From NCBI GenBank assembly GCA_020086605.1, contig JACBWW010000021.1, positions 2,324,758 to 2,388,757 of the forward strand: 64,000 nucleotides of DNA. Direction: 5' to 3'. The notes under the pieces were generated by a model, which had not been told where the DNA came from, did not search any database, and was given only the letters and a program-made list of their open reading frames with translations. Source of the stretch: Lanius collurio. Its lineage: Eukaryota > Chordata > Aves > Passeriformes > Laniidae. Within the stretch, counting starts at the first letter, position 1; each line of letters opens with the position of its first letter. A program made the translations under genes and the position numbers. Of this stretch, positions 27,067-41,300 are shown piece by piece.

Positions 27067-29263
27067 GGGGAGTAGCTAAGGTCAAAGAAAGGTGGTCTGA
27101 AAGAGGAAAGATTCCTCCAGTTCCTTCCTGATCAACAAAATCCTGATCCTTCTTTACTTCCACAAGGATCTGTATAAGTCCTGTACGTGCTTGAGCTAAG
27201 AAGATTTGCAAAAAGCCATGTAGTGCCCTCCATTTTGGCAGAAGGCACTGCTGGAATAGAAGCCAGGGTAACTGTTACAGCAGGATAACAAAAAACATTC
27301 CTTAAAAAAAAATCAACATTTTTCTTCCTCATGAATTGAAACAAAATCCTGTATCGGTCAAGTTGGTAATATGTCTGCTGCTTTGTGTTGCCTATAAAGT
27401 AAAATATTTATAACTTTTATAATGTATTAGATTAAAATTGTGTGTCAAGTGGCACTGCAGTTTCCACAACTGCTGACTCCAGTACTTGTCCAATAGGTCT
27501 GATTTGCTCTCTGGTGGTCTGGTGCAGAAGACAAACTAATTCCCTGTGCAGTGTAGGATTTAATTTTAGACTCCATGCTGCTCTGTTCTATGCCTTCATA
27601 CTTTATTTTTGTCATCACATAGATCTTTGTAAAATGGTAGCCACTGGATGGGGGAGGAGGCCTCAGGTACATGTCTAAATATCATTTAATACAATTCTAG
27701 GTAGCACCTTTTGCACATTTTTCTGAGGAGATGACAGGGAATGGTCCAAGAGCTTTAGGTGTGCCAGAATGTGGATAATTGAAATTTCATATAATTGCAA
27801 ATTTAACATTTCTTCATTTACAGTATCTTTAGCAGATATTCAAAGGTAGCTGGTAAATTCTCCAGCTATAAACCTTCCAGTAATAATAATTTCCCCCTAT
27901 CCTCATCCTGCCTGGTAAAGATACATAGTGCTCAAAATCAGCACTTGGTTTTGAAGTATTATCTCTTACCAGGAACTGGAATTAACATATCTCTGAACCT
28001 CTTCTTGTTTGTCTTGTGGTGCTGTGGCAGAAACATTCAGTGGTGAATGCTGACTATTCTGCCAGCTGGAGGCTGACACTGAACTTCATCTGGATAGAAA
28101 ATATGGGGGAAGTGGAGGTGCCCAAACTGTGGGAGTGCTCATATTGTCCAGCCCCCTGTTCAGTCTGGTTGACAGCTGAATGTGAGACAGAGCTTGCACT
28201 ACCAAAATTGTTGACTATTTCTCAGCATGCCATCAGCAGAGAGACTTCTATGTATTTTTAATGGTGTCTTTTGGCTGTTTTGCATGCAGCTGCTGACACC
28301 ATGCTTTGGAAAAGGCCATGGGCACTAACAAGGAGAGATGTGCTCCATGGGAGTGGCTTGGCTTGTAACAGCAGCAGGATCCAGAGCTGGACTATGGATA
28401 GGTGGTTGGAGGTCCTCAGGCATTCTCCTGTGAGGCACTCTGCTCTCTGCCAGGGGTGTCTTCTGCTCTCCATAAAACAGGCAAAGCATCACTTTGGTTC
28501 ACCTTTCTAGGTAAGCCTTGGGACAGTTTTATACCTTCAAAAATGCATATTAAGTTGAATTAGTTTTCTAAATACCATGTATAAGCAGCTCAGTGAAAGA
28601 GTTTACTTTGTGATTAAACAGCGTTTGAAGGGGAAAAGATGCTGAAAACAGCAAATATCCTGTTGAATCTGATCTACTAATGGTAAAATAGTGCTGTCTT
28701 ACCAATTCCTCAAGACATTAAATGTAGGTTAAAAATCTTGCACTCTAAAGACTGTGAAATCAGAACTTGCCATATTTATTTTACAATATTATCTGTTTAT
28801 TCAGAACAAGATTCTTACATGGAGTATTTGTGAATGTAAATGTTACCTTTAAAAGACACTTCATAATTTGGGTAACTAGTCTGTCTACACAGAGAAAAAA
28901 CTATCTCATGAAGGATCTCCACAGATATTTAAATGGTAAACTGGTATTTCTGAACTTTAGGAATACAGATTAAGTTAGGAAGTCAAGGCTGTGAAATATA
29001 TTAGATGCATTACACGTCTAATTAAAAAATAATAGTGACAAAATCTGAAAGGAAAATTGGATCATAGCAATGGGACGTTCCTAGTAGGAGGGAAATAAAT
29101 ACCTTTTCCTTTTAGTTGCACAGCATGGTTTTAGACCTGTAAGCCAGTCTGCTGAAATACAAATTTGGATACACAGACATTGACAGAGATGACAGATTTT
29201 CACATCTGGAAAAGTGGATAACAACAATTCAGTTCATGTAGAAGGATGAAAATTATACTTTCT

Positions 29264-29309
29264 CTTCTGATGCATGGCATGAACTCTAGATGAGCAGATA
29301 CAAATTTCA
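29264..29309 (+). repeat. Dispersed 46-bp repeat, copy 1
   Basis: This 46-bp segment begins CTTCTGATGCATGG and ends GATACAAATTTCA. It recurs in the same orientation at 31055-31100 with 3 mismatches, and weaker similarity extends about 18 bp further upstream (from 29246 and 31038). It may be an unrecognised old repeat family or a small local duplication. Confidence 0.85.
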
Positions 29310-31054
29310 GCTTGTATGAGTTGACTGTTAAAAGAAAAAGTAGAGAAATACCAGCTCAATAGAACTGCCTTTTGGTGAGTTCTAGAAGAATTCTTATGAC
29401 ATGTTTATATTTTTTTCCTGTGCTGCTTGCAATGTTGATCAACTCTGGTAAAGTAATTGACTGAATGCTAATGTTTCTGAGCTATCAAACAGTAGATTAT
29501 CCAGTTCGTTGTACACTGTGCACATGTGCACCTGCTAATTTGAAATGCTGATCTACCAGAGAGAATCTAGGCTGCCCAAGGAGTCAGCTTTGACCCATTT
29601 ATTTGATATATGACTTGGTCTGTCTTTGATATTAGCAAAGAGGTTTTCTATCCACTTGTAGTTTGAGCGATAATAGCTTAAGGCCTGAACACTGTCTGTG
29701 ACTTCCCCTCTATTGTGAGAATCTGTATACCACACAAACCCAAAACACAGGGAATGTATAAACTTCAAAGGAAAAAGAAGTAAGAAGATAGCAGAAGCAT
29801 ATTTTCTCCATTCCTCCGAGGTTAGAACAAAAAGTGATCTACTAAAGATGAGCTCATAAAAAATGTCAGACTTCGTATATTTAAAATAGAAAAATGTGAC
29901 ATTTTTCCCAGATTAAAATGTGTTAATGGGGAAAAATTGCAGCCATAATAAATATTGTATGAAAAGCTGCCAAGTAACAAAGCCTTGACAAACTCAGGAG
30001 AACAAGGAACTTCAGTTGATGCTGCCACTTTATTTTTGCATTATATTCTATCTACTCTTTCTGTGTATGTAGAACTCTTCAATGTCAGTAGGAGTTTGGC
30101 ATAAAGGGCAGATTAATTTAGACATCACATTGATACCTGTCTTCTAGAACAGTGTGTGGCCCCCTGGTGCTGTAACCATAGGATACTACAGTCGTTGTGG
30201 TCTCATGTAGAACCTATATCCTCCCTGATCCCTACACACATCTTAATAATTTTCAAAGTTTTTGTTGTGACTGACAGACAAGAAAGACTGGGGGAAATGC
30301 CCTGGCATTTACTGCCAATAATGATTAATCTTTTAGGAAGTAGTTTAAAAGAATGCATCAATTCTGAAATAAAAGGTGCTAACATATAGGAAATGAAGCA
30401 GTATTACTGAGAGTCATTAAAAGAGGTCAGACTTTACAGAAAGATTGAAAAAACAAACTCATTAAATTGCATCAATTAAACTTCAGCTCTGTCTCCTAAA
30501 AGCAGTAAATCAGGACTAATGCTTTGGACATCCTACACATGGAATGTCTTAAGGAATTTCACACTGGTTCCCTTTCCATGGACATGAGGATGCTGTCACT
30601 GGTGGAATTCAGCAGGCTGAAGATGTGGTTTGAAGAGGGAACTTCTGGTCTGCTCCTGATTTGGATATATGCAGGTCAGTTCAGTAGCCTGGGGTGTGTG
30701 CAGAAAGCAGCCTTGTTAAAGGTTCAAACAGACACGTTTTGCAGGCATCCAGAATGCCCCAGCTGTGGAACCTGGAGGGTCACTTACTGGTCTGTCCACT
30801 CTTGCTTGAATGCCTTTTTTCCCAGGTGATGACCCTCTGCCAGGGTGGGACTGTGTGTGTTGGGATGCTTTGTTCAGGACTGAAACCTTAAAACTTACCT
30901 GGGATTTGGTTTCCCTGGCCACAGGAGATGGCAGCTTTACCTCTTTCCTTGTAAAACTTCCATAGTAGATACTGTCATGATCCCTCACAACTTACCTGCT
31001 CACAGGTCAGTGTTGATCACCTGGATGTTTCAGCAGCATGAAATTTTGCTTTCA

Positions 31055-31100
31055 CTTCTGATGCATGGTATGGACTCTAAATGAGCAGATACAAATTTCA
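31055..31100 (+). repeat. Dispersed 46-bp repeat, copy 2
   Basis: This is the second copy of the 46-bp segment at 29264-29309, matching at 43 of 46 positions, in direct orientation about 1.8 kb away. The differences are C/T, A/G and G/A, all transitions, as expected for neutral decay after duplication. Confidence 0.85.
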
Positions 31101-34100
31101 TCTGGAAGAGGCTGTAGGTTCCTCATGTTCCTATAGGTTCCTCTTTAGGTCATGCCTCCCCTCTTACCATAGATGTCTGGCTTGAAAATTGCATTGCATT
31201 TATTTGTGCCAATTCTTCTCTGTAAATCCAGCGGAGCTGTTGTAGAGGAGCCTGTACAAGTGTGTGGAAGAGAAATCCATGGAAGGGTGTTAAACACAGA
31301 AACTGCTCTAGCTCAGGAAACTGCTGAGCTGCAAATACCTGGGGACTCAGCTGCAGTCAGTGCTCCAAAGAAGCAGCATTTATGCCTTTTCTGCATTTCT
31401 TCGCTGCCCTGGGGACCTGATTTTGGTCTCTGTTGAAAGCAGGACACTGTGACACTGACCTTTGGACGGGGTGCAGTTGCCTTATAGCAGTTATCTCTGC
31501 TGAAGGAACTCCTCTGGCCTCCTTCCACCATATTCCATCCTGTTTCAAGGCCAAACCTGAGAAAGGCAAACCAACTATTCAAAAGGGAATTTTCAGGAGA
31601 CACAAATGTAGCTGTTCAGATGTAAAAATTACTTGTAAGTTTGACAGAGGCAGTTTTGCACTGATTGCAAGAAGCAGTGTGTTGAAGCAAAATAAATATA
31701 AGGCCATCCTTTCTATTCTGTGCCTTATTCTTTTAAAATATGCTGTGTTGTTTCCACCTGAACACTGACTACATTTGCAGTATTTGGTTAAAAGTTCTAA
31801 GACACAGCTGTATCACAGGAAGTTTTCTTTCTGTAACCATAAAAGCAAATGAAAAATTTGTATTTCTAAAGCGGTGAAGTACAAAATTCAGTAATCCACT
31901 AATTAGAAAATAATAAAGATATGGAGGTCGAGTTTGAAGGGATAAAGAGATGGTGAACAAACAATGAGTACACTAGGATAGTGCACTAAAATACAGAAAT
32001 TAAATTTCAGATATACAAAAGGTCAAATAATTGTTCATTTTCTTTTTCTAATGTAGGATAGGGGAGTTGAATGGCACAAAACAAGTAGTATAAAGGCTAT
32101 TTATTCTTCCCAGAAGTGTGTTGGTATCATTCCTCCCAAAGTGTGTGGAAGTGCTGGTATATATTTTACTAGAAAGACTTACTTTTGTCCTGATACTTGG
32201 TAAGAAATTATATCCACAGTGGTCTGAACTGTCCACTGTTTTCTTCTACACAGTGAACTTGGAATCCACATTTAAGTATTCACTGTCTTTCTGAATTATA
32301 CGTGTAATAGTCTGCTCAGTGAAATGTAAAGCCATCATAATAGTCTTAAAACCCAAATGATCCAGATTCACCCCAGAATGGCTGACTGAGCAATTGTAAT
32401 AGCACTGCTTCTGTGTGTGAGGATTAGCTAAATTCTGCTCCTTTTATCCACAAAGCTGGATGAATGTGCAGTGTTGCTGTCCACCGCCTTACTAGAAAGA
32501 GATCTGTCTTGCTCTCTGATTCTTATTTCTCTGGTGTACTGACTCATACCCTTCTTATAATACCTCGTCAAAAACCCAGTGCAGTTCCCAGAGCTGAGTT
32601 TCAAAGTCTCTCTGTAAACACAGCCACATTTACAGCATGGAGAGCCAAATTACTTTCTGTGTGTGACAGATTATTTGCATCATCCAAATAGTAACTCCTG
32701 TAAGCAGGGATTCAGTTTTGATATAGAAACAATGTGCAAGTTTCACAGTCCTGTGCTTAGTGATCTTAGGTTTTTTTCTGTTTGCAAATAATGTAAAATG
32801 GTGAAGAACAGACCACAATGAGAAGAATTTACAAAAGAGTTGAAATTTTAAGTACAGGCAACTTTCTCTTTTGTATCTCATTGTGCAGAGTTCAGGTTGT
32901 TGCCCAATGCAGAAACATTAAAAAGCTAAGATATTATTGCTACAAAGGTAAAATGGGGAGGAGGAGTGGAGAGAGAGAGAAATTATGCAGCACAGGCAGG
33001 GGAGCAAAGCCTTTTGATACTGTACTTTCAGACTCAAAACTTAGATTAATGAGGACAGAGCTTCTTAGATTGCTTTGGAGTACTGCACACAAACTTCATC
33101 TGAAAGGAAAAGGACACTTTCAATGTAACCTTCACTCCATAATTCTGAACAAGCTGCTTGCTAGTAGTGTAGAAAATTTCAAATGTCTCTAAATATTAGA
33201 GCATCAAGCCAAACAAAGAAAGAGTGACTTATTAAGGTGTTAGCACAATGTGAGTGACCTTCTTGATGTGACATTTTTTGGCATAAGAAACACCTCCAGC
33301 AGATGTTTAGTAGTTAAAGCTATTTGAGAAGACTTTTCTGCAGAAATGTGAGCCAGGTAATTTGAACAACATACAACAGGCTCTCTACCCACACAGGTAG
33401 CAGAAAATTTTTATGATAAGCATGTGTAAGAGAAAGGAGGTGCTTATTTCTGTCAGAAGTGGAGATGCAGAGCCCTTCTCTGCTGGCTCCCTCACTGCCT
33501 GTGCTCTAGGGCAAATGTACCTCATTTCTCCTACTTTTAAAGTCGTGGGGTTCTTTGGCTTGTTTTGTTTTGTTGTTTTTATTTCACATCATGTTGGTTT
33601 TAAAATGTACCTGTTGCCTCTGAAATGTTTTGAGCATCTCACTGAAAAATAGGACCAGTCTTATGTTTGAGGGTAAAAGCAACCTGTCCTTGTCTGAAGG
33701 ACATTCTTACCCAAAGTATTATTTTGTGTGCTATGTCAGGAGTATGACAGAGCATAACCTTTGTGTTGGCAGAAGGAAACTTGCCATGGGAGGTAGTTTA
33801 GAGCTGTGTAGGAAATACATTTAGCCACGATGGTTTCAGATTTGGAAATATCCCTTGGTGTCTCTGCAGAGGGGAATAATCCTCCCAGTGCTGTTCTCAG
33901 AGGGTGAGGAAAGACCCAATGCCTGGGTCAGATCTGTCACTCCCATCCCACTGGCATTCTGCAGTGGATGCCAGGCTGCCAGAGACCAGGGAGATGCCTT
34001 TCACTTTGACCTGAAAATTCAGTGTGGACCTAAGAAACCCTTTCTGATTAGCATGTCTTTGAACTCGATCCATTCCTAGGAAAGCTCCCTGGGTTTTAAC

Positions 34101-37100
34101 CATTCCATTGCATTTGTATTTACTGATGAGGAAACTAGAACTGATCAGGAATTTTCTGAAAGTCTAGATGTCTTGTATTTTGTGGGGAGGAGGAAAGTGG
34201 ATACAACTTGAATCCCTCTAGATTTCTGTCCTGATCAGAACATACCTTTAATGAGCAGCTCGCTGCAGTCTGGTGCCTCTCAGGTTTTGCCAGTGCCCTG
34301 GAGGCTATGCTGTTGCCTGACATATTTGCATATGAAAGAATTTCAGTATTCGAGTAACACAGTAGATTTTTCCTCTCTGGCAGGAGAAAGAGCAGAACAC
34401 AGTTCACAAAATTCCATGCACCGTAGCTATGGTACTTGCTTGAACTGGGTTCCAAGTTCAAAGGCTGTGCTACCAGGGTAAGTACTAGTATAGTCTCATT
34501 TTTGCTGTGACTGGCTTGGGCTTTTTCAGAGCCATGGCATCATTTTGCATGTGTTTCTAGGGAGATCTGCTTTGACATGCCTGATTTTCCTAGATTAATT
34601 TTACATTGTAGGCTCTAAAGAAGGGGGAAAGCACTGCTTCTTCAACGAATAAATATTTTCAAGAGAAAATTTCAAGTGACATATCCTTTTTTTTTTTTTA
34701 ATGGTGAGTGGTGAAATGGCTTCAGAATAGGACGAGAAAGCCAAGTCTTTTTCTCCATGTAAAAAAGCAAAATTGAAAGCAAGCAGCAGCACCTGAATAT
34801 CTCTGCTAAAGAACAAAAATTAATTTCAGCTTAAAAGCTTTAAGTAGTGTGGGGAGTACAATATTATGTGTATATAATATAGGGTTTGTTTGTCAATTTA
34901 GATGTTATCTATTCCCAGAGAGAGGCACCCCTAAGTAAGGTCACTTGGCAGTAAAGAGCCAATATCAAGACCTCCTGTAAATCCTTGTTAACAGAGAGCT
35001 GTTGTCCTGTGAAACAGAAGACTGAGGGGAGCCTCTCTTGCACGCTCTCTCCTCCCCAGTGTAGCCCCTGTGAGTAAAGTCTGCTGCTTTGCCCCCTGAT
35101 TTCCAAGGGTGTTCTTTGCCCCTTTTGCCCACAAACTTCTGCCTGTAGCTGAACAGTCGACTCTTGAAATTGCTGCTGTCTTTTTTTGTGAGCCCAAATG
35201 TGGCCCATGTCAAAATGTCTGATTCATGAGAACCATCAGAAATCTAAAAAGCTCTATCCAAATCAGTAATATTTTCTGTTTGAAGATGAGGTGTTTTCTG
35301 CTTGAATCCCCCAGCCTGGTAACTGGAAGAGAATTCCATGAGCCTTACAAACTGACCCCATTGGCCACACAAGCTTTAGGCTGGAGCTGCAATTGCAGTT
35401 AAAGAAGTGATTGGGGAAGGAAGGGGGCAGATGAATTTTTACATCTGAAGTGTTGAAACAGAAAAGCATAGACTTGGTCTATGACAAACATTTTAGAGAA
35501 TGTTACCCTCAGTATTCAGTTCACCTGACAAGTAGCCTGATTGATCTGTTCTTGGCATGGTGTTCTGCCACTGAATGATGCCTCCCAACACTTGCAGTCA
35601 TGTTGATATCTTTAAGTGTTCTTAGTTTCCTGCATGGTGCACTTGTTCTTTTATGCTCTTAATTGAAAACTTTCCCAAAGCATTGTGTGTGGCAAAGTGG
35701 CAGGCATTATTCTTACAGCTTTCCTCTTTAAAGTATTAAGATTATTTTTATTTTGCTAGAACAAAAGCTTGAAGTGCAGGAGCAGGAGATTAATGAAAGA
35801 AACTTGTGGCTGAGACAGAAATGGAGATTGTAGTCCATGAAATTGCTGCTGTTGAATGAGTAAAATCTGTCTGTAGCAGTGATGCTCTGGCTGCTTTAGC
35901 ACTGTGTGTGAGTGTCCATTAGTGAAGCTGCTCTCTGCTCAGCCCTGGCTGGAGGCTGTCTTAGGCCAGGGGAATCTACTTCTGAATATACCTTACTTCA
36001 GAATTTTTTCCCAGCATTGTATCTCAGCTTGTTGGAATTTTTGTGAAGTTCTTGGCCATCAGCCTCTAGAAATAAGCTGTACAACCTAGTAGTAAATCAA
36101 AAAGAAAATTATTCTCCTTTAACTGTTTTGGAGAAATGTATTTCTAACCAGAAGGTTTCTCACCAGATTTCTATTTACTGTTGTCAAAATAGTCACATCT
36201 CCCTGCATTTGGGTTGTCTGAGGATTAAACCCCCGACTCTTTCAGCTCCATATATGGTGTGGATTTTTTCAATGCTTCTGATCATTTTTAGTGTTGGCCA
36301 CTCATAAAGCACTCCATCATGTTTTCCTGCTTCTTTTCAAAGTCAAAAAAATCCAATCCAATAAAGGAGATTAGATTTCTGAATTATATACATGGAATCA
36401 AATTTACTTTCCTAATTTATTTTCTGCATAATGTATTTTACATCTTAGGGTCTTTATTATCTTTTGTTTGGGATTGTTTCTTCATTCAGTTGTCTGCAAT
36501 GATGTACATGTCTGTTGTGATGTAATGCAGAGCCTGTGAGATGCTGCTGTGATTCATATTATTCCTTCTAGTGCAGAGTATTTGGCATTTAACTGCATTT
36601 GGATCTCATGTTTGACAATGTTGCTTGCTCACCAGACTCCTTCTTAAGATCTTCATACTCTTCCTGTCATGATTAACCTGAATAATTTAATGTAATTTGT
36701 GTATTTTGTAACTCCATTCACCTTTGACGTAGCAGAGGGAATCTGGGGAGCAGCAGAATACTTGAACATGTTGGAAACCACCTTAGGAACTGAGTTATGA
36801 AGTTAGTGCTGCTTAGCTGTATATGGAGGAGATGATTCTTCCCTGTAATTTGAATTTGAAGGTAAACCCAGGATATAAGATTTCACTGTTAAAATGTTAT
36901 TGCTGACATGTAACTCCATGAAGATTTGGGGACTATAATGGCAGCTTTTCTGTTCTTTATATAATTTTTTATAGATTAGATTTTTAAAGATTCAAAGTGT
37001 CATGAACACTGACACTGTTGTGTAAGAATTCCACGTTGATTTTCTCAGGTCATTAGGAAGGAGGCAGTGTTATTGTTTTATTTGTGACTGATGCTGCTGT

Positions 37101-38375
37101 GTTGCTCATTTCCTGCTTTCCTCTTCTTCCTTTGAGACTCTTTTTCAGTTTGTCAGCAGTCTGTGGAGTGTTTAAACAGATACAAGTAAAAGAATTGGAT
37201 TGGTGAGAATTATTTCAAACTCTTCAGCTTTCCAGTTGAAGTTCAGTACAAGAAGTGGTTAATATCATATTATCAAAATGTGAAGCAATCAAAGCTAATT
37301 AAAAGCCCTGATCTGGCTCCCAGGGAAATCAAGAGAAGCCTCATTGGCTGGAAGTCAGTGGTTATTTGTAAGCTAGGGAAATAACAAGTTTTAACAGATA
37401 TGCAAAAAAAAATAAAAGAAAAATTTGGTAACATCTTGATTCAAAGTCTTTCTGCCTAAAAGCATTGACCTGTCTTTGCTTGATTCCCTGTGTTGTTCCA
37501 CATGTTTTAGTTCTGTATATGTAGTAAACTTCAGTACCAGGGCATTTGGTAATGAAGGTGCCGTTACACAGAGGTGCACTTAATTCTGCAGAAAACAGAG
37601 AGCAATGATTCATTTTAATGCTCTTTGTATTTTAAACTCCAAGGATGATGTTTGTGGCCCCAGCTGGGGGGAAAGAGGGAAAAAGTACAACTGTGTTCAT
37701 ATTTTACTGAACTTCAAAGTGTGACTTCATCCTGTGGATCACTCCATCTTTTGTGTATTTCGTCTATTAGTATGTGTCTAATAATAACTGAATTGTGTCT
37801 TTAATAGCTGAAAAAGATAATTAGAAAGCATGAGAAGAAAGTGTTCTTATAGAAACATGCACTCTGTGCAACAGTCACATACATTGAACAGGGCTAATGC
37901 CTGACTTTATCTTTTTCCCTGAAATAGGTTGTCTTAAAATTCCTCTCACAGTGGTTGCAAGGATTCCTATATATTCTTCATGGCTATAGAACAAAATATT
38001 TGCTTTTAAAGCTTGAATGTACAACCAAAACATGTTCCTATTCATAAAAAAAAAGAGCATGTACCTTGCCAGACATGAGGGAAAGAAGAAAGGAAAAATA
38101 GTGGGTCTGCACCTATTGAGATACTCCTCACATTCAGATTATATGATTATTGCATACTTTAAAAATGCAAGGTTTGCAGAAGGCCTGTCTTTTATTAGAC
38201 CAGCAAACATAGCTGGAAGAGGAAAAGGGCTTTTGTGACAAAACATTTTAGGTTTCAAACTTTTCTAGTTGGTCTAGTAGAAGATCCTACCTCTGCCTGT
38301 GTTATTGCTGTGTTTTGCTAAGGAAAAAATACCAATATGTTGCTGGGCTTCAGGTCTATAGAGGAGCTGGGTTTG

Positions 38376-38396
38376 CTTTGTGTCAGTGACACAAAG
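38376..38396. repeat. Perfect 21-bp palindrome
   Basis: CTTTGTGTCA, a central G, and TGACACAAAG form a perfect inverted repeat with 10-bp arms and a single-base centre. It could be a binding site for a dimeric factor or chance. No known motif is claimed. Confidence 0.8.
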
Positions 38397-41300
38397 ATCT
38401 GCCAGGGGCAAATGCAGGTAACGTTGCCTCCATTCAGTAAATACAATGAATAGAATAATTCAGTCATTCACTGAAATGTTCAAAATGGAAATACATGGAG
38501 AAGGATCCTATATGGGCAACTGTGGTTATGTGGTGAGTTTATCACCTTGCACTCTGCTTTTTGCAAGCTATTAAGGCATAAAATTCTGGAGGAAGTCAAC
38601 ACCTGAATGGTGAAAGTATTTGTTTCAACAGAGCTGTGGCAAGCCAAAGCAGCATGGATCTTTGTGAGTGGCACAGATATTGTGTCTGTTGGTTAAAAGT
38701 ATTGAAAGAGCAGCTATTCCCTATACTCATAATACATAGTACCTGTTATAGATTGATTTTTATCACAGTACCCAATTTCTTCCACCTCTCTTAGAACTTC
38801 CCCAGGCTTTACCAAGCAGCATCAATTCTGCTGCTTTGGAGGTGTGGAGTGTCTGTCAGGGCAGTTCTTTCCTTACATCTGTGTGACATCTGGATCTAAA
38901 ATCCTAAACTCATCATTCCATGTGCAGCCAGCAGGTCAGCCAGCCATGGCAGTGTGAGGGAGGCTCAGACTCTCCCTCTGCTCTTCCTCTCCTCCCTCTT
39001 CCAGATCATCTCCCTCTGAACTCTTGCTCCCTGCCCTGCCCTGGTTCCCCCCTCCCAGTTGCTTTCCTCAGGACATTGAATGAAATACTGTGGTCTAAAA
39101 AGCTTGAGTGGGTTGTGAAAAGCTTTTTATTACCTGCCAGAAGTCACTTGTCTTTGCAACTCTTGCAAGCTCTTCTGGTTATTTTTACTTGCAGAGTGTT
39201 TTTCCCCCCATTCTTCAGCTGCTGGGCAAGATGGCGTTCATTTGGCTTCAGTTCTGACAAAAGATAAATGAGCTTTGGGCCCTCAGTGATTCACTCTGGC
39301 TGCCAGAGGGTTCCAAAATAGCAAACTATTTTTCATAACTGCAATGTGATATGAAGTGAGTTGCAGCAGGTGCTCTAACATATACTACAGCCGTCTGCAG
39401 AGTGGGGAATTCATTAAAGTTTCCTCATTTGTCCAAAAAAGTCACCTTTCTGAGTGGCTAGCATTCTGTCTTTGCCAGCTGAAGGTACACTCTCCTGAAG
39501 CCAGAAGGAGAGAGGGGTTTTTGGTTGTGTAGGAAGTACATATTGAAATGGAACTGTGAAGTTAATTCGTTCATCTTGTGAAGAATCATTCTCACTTAGC
39601 AGATTCATCATTTACTTTTCCATTCGGTGTAGTCTGATTTGCTGTTTCTCTCAGGGATGCAGCATGAATCCATGATTTTTTGGCCTTTATCTTATTTGTA
39701 ATTGCATTTCAATGTCTTTCGCTTTATAGATTTGCTGCAAGTAGAAATTTTAATTGTAGTTCAGGAAAACAACCAAGAATTTAGCAAGCAATTTAGCCAT
39801 GTGCTCTGGATAGAAGGCTTCCTCCCTTGGACTCATAAGGCAGAAATCAAAGATGCCAGCTAACCTGATAATTCAATGTGCTCATTCAATTCTTGTTTAA
39901 AGAATTCTTGTAGAAAATGAGAATAAATGCTCAAAGGTATCAAAGCATGTCAGAGCCATGCAAACAAAGCCCACAGAAGAATTTAGAGGAATGGACTGTC
40001 TTAAAGGCTGAGCACAGATCTTGCACAGGTCTGTACCTGCAATCCCACTGACATAAACAGAATACCATGTAACCACTCAGGTCCTGCAGAATCAGCTCTT
40101 GAAGAATTTATGGCCGTATAATTGCTCAGACATGGAAAATGTAATAAATATTAATGTCATTCTCAAGGAACAGTTTCCAAAGAAGAAATGCACAGATAAA
40201 TTTAAACTTATGCATATTTCAATCCATAAAATATAGATTTTTCTTAAAGTGCTGGAGTATTTAAAGTTTATATATAGCCAGCATTCAATACAAATGTTTT
40301 CATACTGAGTAAGATTTATGTGGCCATGCATTGTACCTAGAGGTCCAGCACACAACATCATGTTTACAAACACATCTTAAGCAATACACATCTTTCTTCC
40401 CTGAAATATGTAGCACCCCAATAAGTAAATGTTGTCAGTGATGTAGAGGCCCCCCTTGTGTTGAAAATACTGGCATTGCAGCTTCTCCTATGGTTTGTGA
40501 TTCTGTTTCTGCTGCCTGGCAGGGAGTCAGTGATCCCAAGGACATTGCCAAAACTCACCTCATAAAACCTTAATAAAAAGTATACCCTCTGATGCAGTAG
40601 GGTGGGTAATGGATGGCTACATCTCCCCCCATGGGCTGAGTTCCCAGAGAGTGGTTCATTCTTTCTGTAGGATTTGTAGTACCATTTTTCACTGCAAAAT
40701 TTCAGCTCAGTGTTTTTTTACTGCTGTGGAGCAATGTAGAAAAGAAGAGGCTACAGACTAACTGGCAGGGAAACTGAACGTTGTGCAAACTGTTTGTAAT
40801 ATTTGTTACCATCCTCAGCCTCCAATGGAGCTAGAAAATAAATCTCTGTTACAGATTCATCACTCCTGCCCTTTCAAGGAACAGCTATAGAATCAACCTT
40901 CATAAATCCCCAAAAGCTGGAAGCAAAGCCAGGAGAAAAGCCTTGATTTCCCTATTGTGATTAATATAAAACACATTTTTAAAGCGTGCTGGAAAGGAGC
41001 GGTCAAGACTAATGTCTTCAAGCTTCTATCACATAGTATCAAAAGGAAAAAAAGGTTAGAAAAGTGGTAAAGGAAAGCAATTGTATTAATGAAGTGATCT
41101 GTGGTACAGTGTTTATTCAACACGTTAGTTTCTTACAGCAGCACAGTTTGTTACTCACTGGTTGTGTTTGATTAATGTTGACTTTGTACCCTCCTTTTCC
41201 TGCATTGATAATGCTGTACTTCCCCTGAGACTCCCAAGGCAGAATTTGTCCTTTGGTAGATAAGAGAGAAAAAGGAAGAACAATAAACAATCTCCAGTTT

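Larger units (their letters stand above)
27067..38375. other. Non-coding AT-rich DNA, no gene seen
   Basis: Frames reach at most about 124 codons (32818-33192 plus), and none was recognised. The stretch contains a dispersed 46-bp repeat pair (29264 and 31055), a TTTTG-type simple stretch at 33560-33581 and a 13-base T run at 34687-34699. No transposon was recognised, which makes it a long repeat-poor interval. Confidence 0.55.
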
